A stretch of 63,006 nucleotides of DNA from a virus. The notes beneath the pieces were generated by a model. That model saw only the letters and a list, made by a program, of their open reading frames with translations. It had not been told where the DNA came from and searched no databases. Shown one piece after another: positions 57,749 to 63,006 of this stretch (position 1 is the stretch's first letter; every line of letters starts with the position of its first letter). Position numbers and translations under genes: made by a program. The stretch is taken from the IMG/VR virus record IMGVR_UViG_3300037840_000064, positions 1 to 63,006 of that record; one strand, 5' to 3'.

Positions 57749-57792
57749 CAAGGTTCTTGGGGGTATCTCCTAGGATGCTCCAAAGAACCTTG
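57749..57792. other. 10-bp inverted repeat of unknown role
   Basis: CAAGGTTCTT (57749-57758) and AAGAACCTTG (57783-57792) enclose 24 nt. It lies between the small frame and the tRNA terminator. It could be a terminator for the rightward operon, but no T-run follows. Confidence 0.4.
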
Positions 57793-57867
57793 AAGGGCGA
57801 GTCCTTCTGTGAGACTATTATGAGACTATAAGCGCGATTGATTCGCAGCCCTGAATGGGCTGCAATG

Positions 57868-57898
57868 AAAAAGGCCCCGTCCCGCGAGGGAAAGGGCC
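57868..57898 (-). terminator. Intrinsic terminator for the tRNA operon
   Basis: On the minus strand GGCCC(TT)TCCC-TCGC-GGGA(CG)GGGCC is followed by TTTTTC. It lies 12 bp after the second tRNA. The stem-loop plus T-run fits a rho-independent terminator. Confidence 0.8.
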
Positions 57899-57909
57899 AG
57901 TCTTGAAGG

Positions 57910-57983
57910 CGCGGACGGCAGGACTCGGACCTACGACCTCTGGCTTAGCAAGCCAGCGCTCTCTCCAACTGAGCTACGCCCGC
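57910..57983 (-). tRNA. tRNA with GCU anticodon (Ser codons) but class I body
   Basis: Acceptor GCGGGCG pairs with CGTCCGC (one G-U). D-arm GCTC/GAGC, anticodon stem CTGGC/GCCAG with loop TTGCTAA giving GCU, T-arm GTAGG/CCTGC with loop TCCGAGT, discriminator G. The variable loop is only five bases (AGGTC), whereas bacterial tRNA-Ser has a long arm. The body resembles glycine tRNA with one anticodon change. No CCA is encoded. Identity is therefore uncertain. Confidence 0.8.
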
Positions 57984-57993
57984 AAACGGTGGA

Positions 57994-58065
57994 TACCGGA
58001 GTCCCGAGTTGAACGGGGGTCACGCAGTTAACAGCCACGCGCTCTACCGTTGAGCTATCTCCGGC
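57994..58065 (-). tRNA. tRNA-Asn(GUU)
   Basis: Acceptor GCCGGAG/CTCCGGT, D-arm GCTC/GAGC, anticodon stem CGTGG/CTGCG with loop CTGTTAA giving GUU, T-loop TTCAACT on a stem with one mismatch (CCCCG/CGGGA). Discriminator A, no encoded CCA. Ten bases upstream of the GCU tRNA, so both should be processed from one transcript. Confidence 0.85.
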
Positions 58066-58080
58066 ACCGACCGTCAGTCC

Positions 58081-58107
58081 TCACCCTGCCCTCATCCGGC
58101 AGGGTGA
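58081..58107. other. 10-bp hairpin upstream of the tRNAs
   Basis: TCACCCTGCC and GGCAGGGTGA are perfect complements around a 7-base loop. It falls in the leader of the tRNA transcript on the minus strand; on the plus strand it is followed by ACTGCTTTT and might stop rightward transcription. Confidence 0.55.
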
Positions 58108-58129
58108 ACTGCTTTTAAGCAGCATCGCC

Positions 58130-58159
58130 AAGCTAGGCGTCGCAGAGATTGTTCGTCAA
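58130..58159 (-). promoter_or_regulatory. Candidate tRNA promoter
   Basis: Minus strand TTGACG (58159-58154), 18-bp spacer, TAGCTT (58135-58130), about 65 bp upstream of tRNA-Asn. Reasonable but unconfirmed; the 138 bp between the hairpin and the next gene hold no other feature. Confidence 0.4.
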
Positions 58160-58245
58160 GGAACAGTATTAGAATCGCGCTTAACCCACCACATTTTGGG
58201 GGTAGCGGGGATAAGCTGTGAATAGCCCGTTTTGAGCAAACAAAC

Positions 58246-58788
58246 TCAATCGTTCGGAAACCCCATAACCATCGGTATTTCTTGCCGATTCTGAGTGAGA
58301 AGGCCAATAAAGAAAGGGATTTTCTCGGCTTTGATGCTCACGTTAGCCGTAAGGCTTTGAAATAACAGCGCGACCATGTACTGGCCCGGCCCCTGGTCAG
58401 CCTTCACGACGCCCTTCTCCCGCTGGCCGCGCAGCGCGACTCCCACGCGCTTCGTCATAAGCCGTAGGAGCTTTTGATCCTCGCGGTTCAAGGCGCGCTC
58501 TGTGAGCAATTGCAGGGCAACGTCGCGGCACGTAAGCGGCTCGTTCGCTTGCCGTAGGATGGACAGGCAAATCCGGGTCATCTGGCCCCGGTTGCTCCAA
58601 TCCTTGGGCGGGCGGAACGCCTTCGGCTGGATCGTTTCGAGCTTAAAATCCGGCTCAAATTGCAGGATCGTGGCGTCGATGTTTTCCAGGTCCAGAACCA
58701 TGCGCCGTAAGGCTTCATGGGCCTTCTCAATATCGCCCGCCAGTTGGGCGCGGCGCTTGACCAGTCCTGAAACAACGAAGGCGTTCAT
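58246..58788 (-). CDS. Host-like winged-helix protein
   Basis: Encodes 180 residues. The sequence MNAFVVSGLVKRRAQLAGDI, ATILQFEPDFKLETIQPKAF and KDWSNRGQMTRICLSILRQA then LLRLMTKRVGVALRGQREKG is of a type I know as common in Bradyrhizobium and relatives, probably a DNA-binding winged-helix. The final ~35 residues (SLTANVS...GFPND) look unlike the usual short ending. A host-derived gene inside the tRNA island is inferred. Confidence 0.75.
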   Translation of the reverse strand: MNAFVVSGLVKRRAQLAGDIEKAHEALRRMVLDLENIDATILQFEPDFKLETIQPKAFRPPKDWSNRGQMTRICLSILRQANEPLTCRDVALQLLTERALNREDQKLLRLMTKRVGVALRGQREKGVVKADQGPGQYMVALLFQSLTANVSIKAEKIPFFIGLLTQNRQEIPMVMGFPND

Positions 58789-58832
58789 GCCGGAATCGGT
58801 AGCATTTCCGGTAGGATAGGCCTATAGTCTGG

Positions 58833-58857
58833 CAGGTGAGTTTGCTACCTAATGCCG
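58833..58857. repeat. Right arm of 25-bp inverted repeat
   Basis: Exact complement of 57480-57504 (starts CAGGTGAGTTTGCTACCTAA). Lies between the host-like gene and the coiled-coil membrane gene. No target-site duplication is visible beside either arm. Confidence 0.85.
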
Positions 58858-58863
58858 CATTTT

Positions 58864-59376
58864 TCATTTGAGGGTATGCAAAACCAACGGCATGACGATG
58901 GAAATAATGAGTGCCAAGCCAGCAATCAGCATAGTTACGCCGCTGTTTGTGACTGCCGTCGTTTCATTCCTGACGCGCGTTGCTCCTAATTGTTGGTCAA
59001 CCTGCTTGGTCTGTCCCGCCATATTGGCAACATACGTCGAGAGAGGCTGAATCGATGCGGCAACTTCTCGCAACGCCGAAGCCAAATCTTCCTTGGTTGC
59101 GTAGCTGCCGCGCTCGCTGCTTATTTGCTCGCGGAGTTGATTGGCCTTCTCGTCCTTATAGCTTTGAATTTCGCGCGCCAGTCCAAGTGCGGCCTTGTCG
59201 GCTTCTTCCTTGATCTTTAGCGCCTTCTCACGCTCAATGTTGACTTCGGAATAGCGTCTATCGCGCTCGGCCGCGAATTTCTCATTGGCAGTCTCGAGTG
59301 CCTCCCAATGTTCTTGGAGAGTGATTGTGCCTTCTCGTTTGAGAAGGTGTTGATTATTGTCCCCGGCCCCAGCCAT
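58864..59376 (-). CDS. Coiled-coil protein with C-terminal membrane anchor
   Basis: Encodes 170 residues: a long charged coiled coil (residues 20-125, e.g. REKALKIKEEADKAALGLAR) and one C-terminal transmembrane segment (TMLIAGLALIISIVMPLVL). Tail-anchored topology. Neighbour of another coiled-coil membrane protein and the lysis region. Unknown role. Confidence 0.75.
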   Translation of the reverse strand: MAGAGDNNQHLLKREGTITLQEHWEALETANEKFAAERDRRYSEVNIEREKALKIKEEADKAALGLAREIQSYKDEKANQLREQISSERGSYATKEDLASALREVAASIQPLSTYVANMAGQTKQVDQQLGATRVRNETTAVTNSGVTMLIAGLALIISIVMPLVLHTLK

Positions 59377-59378
59377 CG

Positions 59379-59708
59379 CTATGCCACCGAAGGTTTCCCA
59401 AAATGCCCGTTGACGTAGGTGTTCAGCCGCGAGTTTATTTCGTCGACGCGCCTGCCTTCGGCCATCTGCCGGTCCTCGATGCGATCGATCCGGCCGCTTT
59501 GCTGGGCGAGCGTAACGAGCACGCTGCTTAACGCTTCGATGCCTTTTTTTAATTCCTGGATTTCCTTGGATTGCTGGGCGCCGATCATTTCAAATCTGGT
59601 AGCCATGTTGGCCATGCGCCAGACAATTGCGCCTCCCCCCGCTATAACGCTGATAATTTCCAGCGCTCGCAAGATGTTTTCCAAATCCGCGCTGCTCATC
59701 CAATCCAT
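59379..59708 (-). CDS. Membrane-anchored coiled-coil protein
   Basis: Encodes 109 residues from the ATG at 59708 with AGGA upstream (the frame is open 30 codons earlier). One membrane segment (LEIISVIAGGGAIVWRMA) then coiled coil (IQELKKGIEALSSVLVTLAQ). Two base pairs separate it from the tail-anchored protein gene, with which it may pair. Confidence 0.72.
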   Translation of the reverse strand: MDWMSSADLENILRALEIISVIAGGGAIVWRMANMATRFEMIGAQQSKEIQELKKGIEALSSVLVTLAQQSGRIDRIEDRQMAEGRRVDEINSRLNTYVNGHFGKPSVA

Positions 59709-59824
59709 CGTTATCCTAACAAACCCGCCAATACTTTCGCATTCATCCACAAGTCCCAAGACTAAGGTATGGCCGGCATTGTCGCGCGGCCATACCATAC
59801 CGACTGACGCTACTCCCCCGGCGC

Positions 59825-60577
59825 TTACCAGAGAACGCTAAATCCAGCGAGCACCTGATTGGTCAAACCGCCACTGGCCACTTTGGTTGGGATAGGGCCG
59901 ACGGTGATTGATTGCTGCGAAACAACGTCTTTGATGTAGGTTCGCAGTGCGAGGCCGTTGGACAACTGCTCCATCTGAACAATGCCGAACATAGGCGCTG
60001 CCCGGAATTCCTTGTTGCTCGACAGACCTTGGAAGTTGAGAGAAACGTCATTCCAGTGTACACCGCCCATGAGACCCACCTGGATATTCGATGCAGTCAC
60101 GCCCGCCGGCAGAACATTGAACGGCGGCAGTGTGCCCAGGTTGGGAGCGTTGGGAAGCCACTGCATCAGATTGGCGGCCGGTGTATAGGCAACGACCCTG
60201 AATTCGCCTTCGAGTGGGCCGCCAATGCTAAAGCCCTGTTGCGAGCCGTTGAAGTTTGTGCCGCCGACGTCGGCTTCGACAGAGTAAGCAAAGGGGCTGT
60301 TTTTTGCGCCCCAAGCGTAGCCTACGGTCGCGCCGAACGCGGCGTTCAGTTCAACGAGGCCATTGGGATTGACGGCACCACCGGGCACCGCTGCGGCACC
60401 ATTGACGGGACCACCGCCGCCTTCGGTATAGAGACCGAAGATGACGCCCGAACTTCCGTAAGGATAGCCGGTGAAAAGCGGGCTTGGCGGATTCGCCTTG
60501 GCCGCCATATCCGCCGCCATCGCCGCCGTCGAACTCAGGAGCGCAAGCGCCCCGAGGATTCCAAACAACTTGCGCAT
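59825..60577 (-). CDS. Outer-membrane beta-barrel-like protein
   Basis: Encodes 250 residues. Signal peptide MRKLFGILGALALLSSTAAMA. The mature region is Gly/Asn/aromatic-rich with alternating strands and ends VLAGFSVLW, with the terminal aromatic expected of outer-membrane barrels. Resembles short rhizobial OMPs (ADMAAKA start after the signal). On a phage it could mask or alter the surface receptor. GGAGAGA ribosome site. Confidence 0.8.
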   Translation of the reverse strand: MRKLFGILGALALLSSTAAMAADMAAKANPPSPLFTGYPYGSSGVIFGLYTEGGGGPVNGAAAVPGGAVNPNGLVELNAAFGATVGYAWGAKNSPFAYSVEADVGGTNFNGSQQGFSIGGPLEGEFRVVAYTPAANLMQWLPNAPNLGTLPPFNVLPAGVTASNIQVGLMGGVHWNDVSLNFQGLSSNKEFRAAPMFGIVQMEQLSNGLALRTYIKDVVSQQSITVGPIPTKVASGGLTNQVLAGFSVLW

Positions 60578-60676
60578 GATTCTCTCTCCACTTGTGAAGT
60601 TACGATCATACGCCTAACAGAAAATACCGTGACTTTATTACAACATCACAGATTAAACGACGGGACCGAAAAAGTT

Positions 60677-60737
60677 TCTGGTTAGACTGGCTACCTTGGC
60701 GCTCGATTTTGTTGCGAGGATTTTACGGCCATAGAGG
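60677..60737. repeat. Cassette 3 left end: ~60-bp inverted repeat (copy 6)
   Basis: TCTGGTTAGACTGGCTACC, TTGGCGCTCGATTTTG, centre, GATTTTACGGCCATAGAGG. Downstream type. It lies six bases beyond the stop of the cassette 3 gene, unlike cassettes 1 and 2 where the repeat encodes the C-terminus. Confidence 0.85.
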
Positions 60738-60743
60738 TCAATT

Positions 60744-60956
60744 TCAGTAAGCCTTCGGGTTCTGAAATGGCCAATAAAGCGCATCGGCGCGGCCCGTAAA
60801 GACAGCCCAAGCATGTTTCAGTCGCGAGCCGAGTGTGAACATGCCGTAGGGTCGCGCTGGTTCATAATCCCCGCCTTTGACTTGGCACGATGGCCCTTCT
60901 TTAATGTGTTTTATCAATTGCCGGATTGTCCATCCGTAAGGAGCTTGGTTCAACAT
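60744..60956 (-). CDS. Hypothetical phage protein, cassette 3 cargo
   Basis: Encodes 70 residues from the ATG at 60956, with AGAG in the right repeat. Contains GPSCQVKGGDYEPARPYGMF and WAVFTGRADALYWPFQNP, a pattern I have seen in small phage proteins of unknown function. Bounded by inverted ~60-bp repeats. Confidence 0.75.
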   Translation of the reverse strand: MLNQAPYGWTIRQLIKHIKEGPSCQVKGGDYEPARPYGMFTLGSRLKHAWAVFTGRADALYWPFQNPKAY

Positions 60957-60964
60957 TTTTCCAC

Positions 60965-61028
60965 TCTCTATGGCCGTAAGAATCCCAAAGAACAATCGCA
61001 CGCCAAGGTAGCCAAGCTAACAAACAAA
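60965..61028. repeat. Cassette 3 right end: ~60-bp inverted repeat (copy 7)
   Basis: Minus strand TTTGTTTGTTAGCTTGGC, TACCTTGGCGTGCGATT, centre, CTTACGGCCATAGAGA. Upstream type, nearly identical to copy 3. Its outer end touches the stop codon of the next gene at 61030. Confidence 0.88.
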
Positions 61029-61029
61029 C

Positions 61030-61182
61030 TTACTTTCCTGTCGGCGGCGCTTCCTGCACCGTTTTCAGAATGTTCATGAAGTTCGGGACCAGCGCCAAAA
61101 GAGTTGGCATCCCTATCTTTGGCACGATGGCTTCGATGTCTGCCGCATTCTTTTGCAGGACCAATGCGATTGTCGGATTCAT
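61030..61182 (-). CDS. Small lysis-region protein
   Basis: Encodes 50 residues (MNPTIALVLQKNAADIEAIV, then MPTLLALVPNFMNILKTVQE). The ATG overlaps the end of the holin-like gene. Amphipathic helices; could be a small holin partner. Unknown. Confidence 0.58.
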   Translation of the reverse strand: MNPTIALVLQKNAADIEAIVPKIGMPTLLALVPNFMNILKTVQEAPPTGK

Positions 61183-61520
61183 GCTGCCACCTTTGCGGCG
61201 ACCGCCTGCGCCGCCTGGATCGTAGGGACCACCTTATCGCTTGGCGCGGCAGATGCCTCGGCAGCAGTGGTCACGATGGCCTTGACGGAAGGATCGGCCG
61301 CCGCGCTCGCCAACCGGCTCTGCGTAGTCATGCCCATGCCGCTCAAGGTGCTCATGACGGCCGAGCCAACAAAAGCGATGATGCCGCACCATGCCGTGAT
61401 CGGCTTGATGAGTTCGGGCGGGACGGCATTGGTCAAGACCAGCGTGCCGCTGGAAATACCGATAGCGACGGTCACAAGAATGCTGATCCAAAAGCGTACA
61501 GTCGGGTCAATGTGAGGCAT
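61179..61520 (-). CDS. Holin-like membrane protein
   Basis: Encodes 113 residues. Two strong membrane segments (FWISILVTVAIGISSGTLVL; ITAWCGIIAFVGSAVMSTL) and an Ala-rich polar tail. Close to the endolysin gene, so it is the best holin candidate. GGAG ribosome site. Function by context. Confidence 0.75.
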   Translation of the reverse strand: MPHIDPTVRFWISILVTVAIGISSGTLVLTNAVPPELIKPITAWCGIIAFVGSAVMSTLSGMGMTTQSRLASAAADPSVKAIVTTAAEASAAPSDKVVPTIQAAQAVAAKVAA

Positions 61521-61773
61521 TGCGATCTCCTGTCATAGTGCAGCCAATTTCAACCCACTCCGATCCTTCGACCGCATACGGCTTGTGCCGGTCGAATTCG
61601 AGCGGGATAGCATTCATGCAATCGCCGGGATTATCAAACACCAAAGGCGGCGACGGGACGGTGTATCTGAGATCGGTCACGCGCATGGGTTGGTCGAACA
61701 CAACGCGCGTGCAGTCTGTCGGCGCATTGACCATGCAAGCCACGCCGAAGAAAAACCAGTGTAGCGGAGTCAT
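61507..61773 (-). CDS. Small lysis-region protein with hydrophobic start
   Basis: Encodes 88 residues. N-terminus LHWFFFGVACMV is short and hydrophobic with a Cys-containing end, then a soluble region (RVVFDQPMRVTDLRYTVPSP). Could be a lipoprotein-like spanin partner, but evidence is weak. Confidence 0.6.
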   Translation of the reverse strand: MTPLHWFFFGVACMVNAPTDCTRVVFDQPMRVTDLRYTVPSPPLVFDNPGDCMNAIPLEFDRHKPYAVEGSEWVEIGCTMTGDRNASH

Positions 61774-61938
61774 CTAGCTGCATCCCGTCGTCAAACAATC
61801 AAGGTGAAGTTTTATCACGTAGAGCAGCCCAAGGCCAATGACGGGCATAGCGAGCTCGTAGATTGCAAAGGCAACGATGCCAATTACAGCGGCAACGGCG
61901 CCTAAACGCCAAGCTCGCGCTTCCAAAGTGCCGTCCAT
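61774..61938 (-). CDS. Small membrane protein
   Basis: Encodes 54 residues from the ATG at 61938 with GCGGGAA upstream. Two hydrophobic stretches (LGAVAAVIGIVAFAIYELAM, PVIGLGLLYVIKLHL). Overlaps the endolysin end by 37 nt. Possibly a holin or lysis regulator. Confidence 0.6.
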   Translation of the reverse strand: MDGTLEARAWRLGAVAAVIGIVAFAIYELAMPVIGLGLLYVIKLHLDCLTTGCS

Positions 61939-62531
61939 CGTTCCCGCTCCGCAAGGCCATTGAGACCGCCATTGAGCCGTTTGGTGGTATTGATGATGTC
62001 GCCCTTCTCCGCGAACGGCAGACAGCCGCACAGCACGAAATCCGCGACGCCACATTCGAGCGCGTGTTCGGGTGACGATAGGAGCCCTGGATCGGCGATC
62101 ACGTCAAGGCCAGTCGCTTCCTTGACTTTCTGATAGCCTTCCTTGCCGGTGCATTGAGATAGCCCGCGGCCCTGGAAATTGTAGCCATCGTCGGAGGGCG
62201 GCGGCGCATTGCCCATGCGGCCTCCATAGGCCACGTCGCAGATCATGCGCGGGTTATGCGCGTAGCGTTGTGCCATCGTGCCGGTGAAATGCGACGGCCA
62301 CAACCGCAGCAATTGCTCGGCGGTGAAGTTGTCGTTCTCCACCATTTCGAGGCCGGCGCCGCATTCCTCGCTGAATTGGCCAAACATCATGGCGACGGTC
62401 AGCGGCGCTTCAATCTTGTATTTCTCGAATACCGCGGGCGCGCTCGCCGCCATTCCCTCAATCAAACCGGGGACATGCTGGTCGCCGTGGGGCCAGAGCT
62501 TTTGAAGATGAAGCAGAAGTTCGATTGTCAT
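61902..62531 (-). CDS. GH19-type endolysin
   Basis: Encodes 209 residues from the ATG at 62531, overlapping the upstream gene. Family 19 pattern: MFGQFSEECGAGLEMVENDN (catalytic Glu near 56), AQRYAHNPRMICDVAYGGRM, GYNFQGRGLSQCTGKEGY, and an ending AERERWTALWKREL. It cuts peptidoglycan glycan strands for lysis. Size is standard. Confidence 0.88.
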   Translation of the reverse strand: MTIELLLHLQKLWPHGDQHVPGLIEGMAASAPAVFEKYKIEAPLTVAMMFGQFSEECGAGLEMVENDNFTAEQLLRLWPSHFTGTMAQRYAHNPRMICDVAYGGRMGNAPPPSDDGYNFQGRGLSQCTGKEGYQKVKEATGLDVIADPGLLSSPEHALECGVADFVLCGCLPFAEKGDIINTTKRLNGGLNGLAERERWTALWKRELGV

Positions 62532-62707
62532 TGGAGCATCCATACATAATACCAGTGAGCCACCATGAAGGAGAATCCACCCGCAGCAACGATGCAAACA
62601 CCGAGAATGACTTGCTGGCCGCGCGTCAGTTTCTCCGACTCATCCAATAACCGAAATGGAACCTCGCACGGATATTCTCTCTGATATTCGTCGGGAGGTT
62701 TGCGCAT
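62528..62707 (-). CDS. Small membrane protein upstream of endolysin
   Basis: Encodes 59 residues (MRKPPDEYQREYPCEVPFRL, VILGVCIVAAGGFSFMVAHW). GGAGA precedes the ATG and the stop overlaps the endolysin start. One membrane segment; perhaps a holin/antiholin-type helper. Confidence 0.6.
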   Translation of the reverse strand: MRKPPDEYQREYPCEVPFRLLDESEKLTRGQQVILGVCIVAAGGFSFMVAHWYYVWMLQ

Positions 62708-62781
62708 TGTCTCCTACCAGATGGTTGAACGTGAGACCGTGACCGCTCGTTCGGATTCTAATGACCCAGACAACCTAACGA

Positions 62782-62976
62782 TCATTGCATTTCCGTCCTG
62801 GCCGGAATGTCCTTTTCAATCGCAGGTACGAGCCCCTCACTTTTCTTAATCAGAATACTCGCACGCCGCACAGATTCAACCCCTGCGTCCAGTGCTGTCC
62901 ACATCGGAACCGATATAATCAGTTCGGTCGGTTCTCCCTTGTTCACGATCCAGCATACCCCTTCGACGCCATCCAT
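62782..62976 (-). CDS. Hypothetical protein at window end
   Basis: Encodes 64 residues (MDGVEGVCWIVNKGEPTELI, VRRASILIKKSEGLVPAIEK). Soluble alpha/beta pattern. If the ends of the window join, it is the gene following the structural operon. No family recognised. Confidence 0.6.
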   Translation of the reverse strand: MDGVEGVCWIVNKGEPTELIISVPMWTALDAGVESVRRASILIKKSEGLVPAIEKDIPARTEMQ

Positions 62977-63006
62977 GAAGCCTACAACAACTTTTTGAGC
63001 GGAAAG

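Noticed and set aside
1-63006. CRISPR array
   Set aside because: The ~60-bp repeats are dispersed, inverted and gene-associated, not regularly spaced; no other direct-repeat array was found.

Overview
The window looks like one almost gap-free genome of a tailed phage with a podovirus-type virion and an alphaproteobacterial host, probably Bradyrhizobium or a related Rhizobiales genus. The evidence is mosaic. The head genes (head-to-tail connecting portal, Bbp19-like protein, scaffold, Bbp17-like coat, Bbp16-like cement) follow the Bordetella phage BPP-1 pattern. The tail genes (tail tubular A and B, internal virion proteins, a virion lysozyme and a giant internal protein) follow a T7-like short-tail pattern. 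The host inference rests on a Bradyrhizobium-type winged-helix gene and a rhizobial-looking outer-membrane protein near the right end. I see no integrase, DNA polymerase, primase, RNA polymerase or reverse transcriptase.

Layout. 41.36-41.46 kb is a divergent control region, with back-to-back promoters and a small Cro-like gene. Leftward from it, 41.36-35.1 kb carries early or regulatory genes, including an MT-A70 methyltransferase, a DUF1937 protein, a replication-initiator-like protein and a DUF5131 cassette. The same strand then continues through terminase, portal, scaffold, coat and cement, a run of secreted-looking appendage proteins, tail tubes, internal virion proteins and tail fibres down to base 53. 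Rightward, 41.46-57.7 kb holds about 45 mostly small, tightly overlapping genes: a RecA-like ATPase, an HNH protein, a cold-shock protein, an RNA ligase, three more DNA methyltransferases, two nuclease-like proteins and a Fic protein. An IS1595-family insertion sequence (51200-53091) with an exact 8-bp target duplication interrupts this run. 57.5-58.9 kb is a tRNA island. From 58.9 kb to the end the minus strand carries two coiled-coil membrane proteins, an outer-membrane protein, a holin-like protein and a GH19 endolysin. If the ends join, the late operon runs from structural genes straight into lysis genes, so the window is probably a circularly permuted genome cut at an arbitrary point.

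Four things stand out. (1) The large terminase gene is split by an insert encoding two proteins that each join a Tat signal peptide to a different piece of the phage's own major capsid protein; a third small gene carries the coat protein's N-terminal peptide. (2) A ~60-bp repeat occurs seven times. Six copies form inverted pairs around three single-gene cassettes at distant places, and the upstream and downstream copies are of two distinguishable types. (3) The C5 cytosine methyltransferase gene has a second, overlapping reading frame that also looks like a real phage protein family. (4) The IS carries two phage-like passenger genes and can be excised on paper to restore the operon.

Assignments come from reading motifs and gene order by eye; no database search was possible. 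Family names without quoted motifs should be treated as recognition, not proof.
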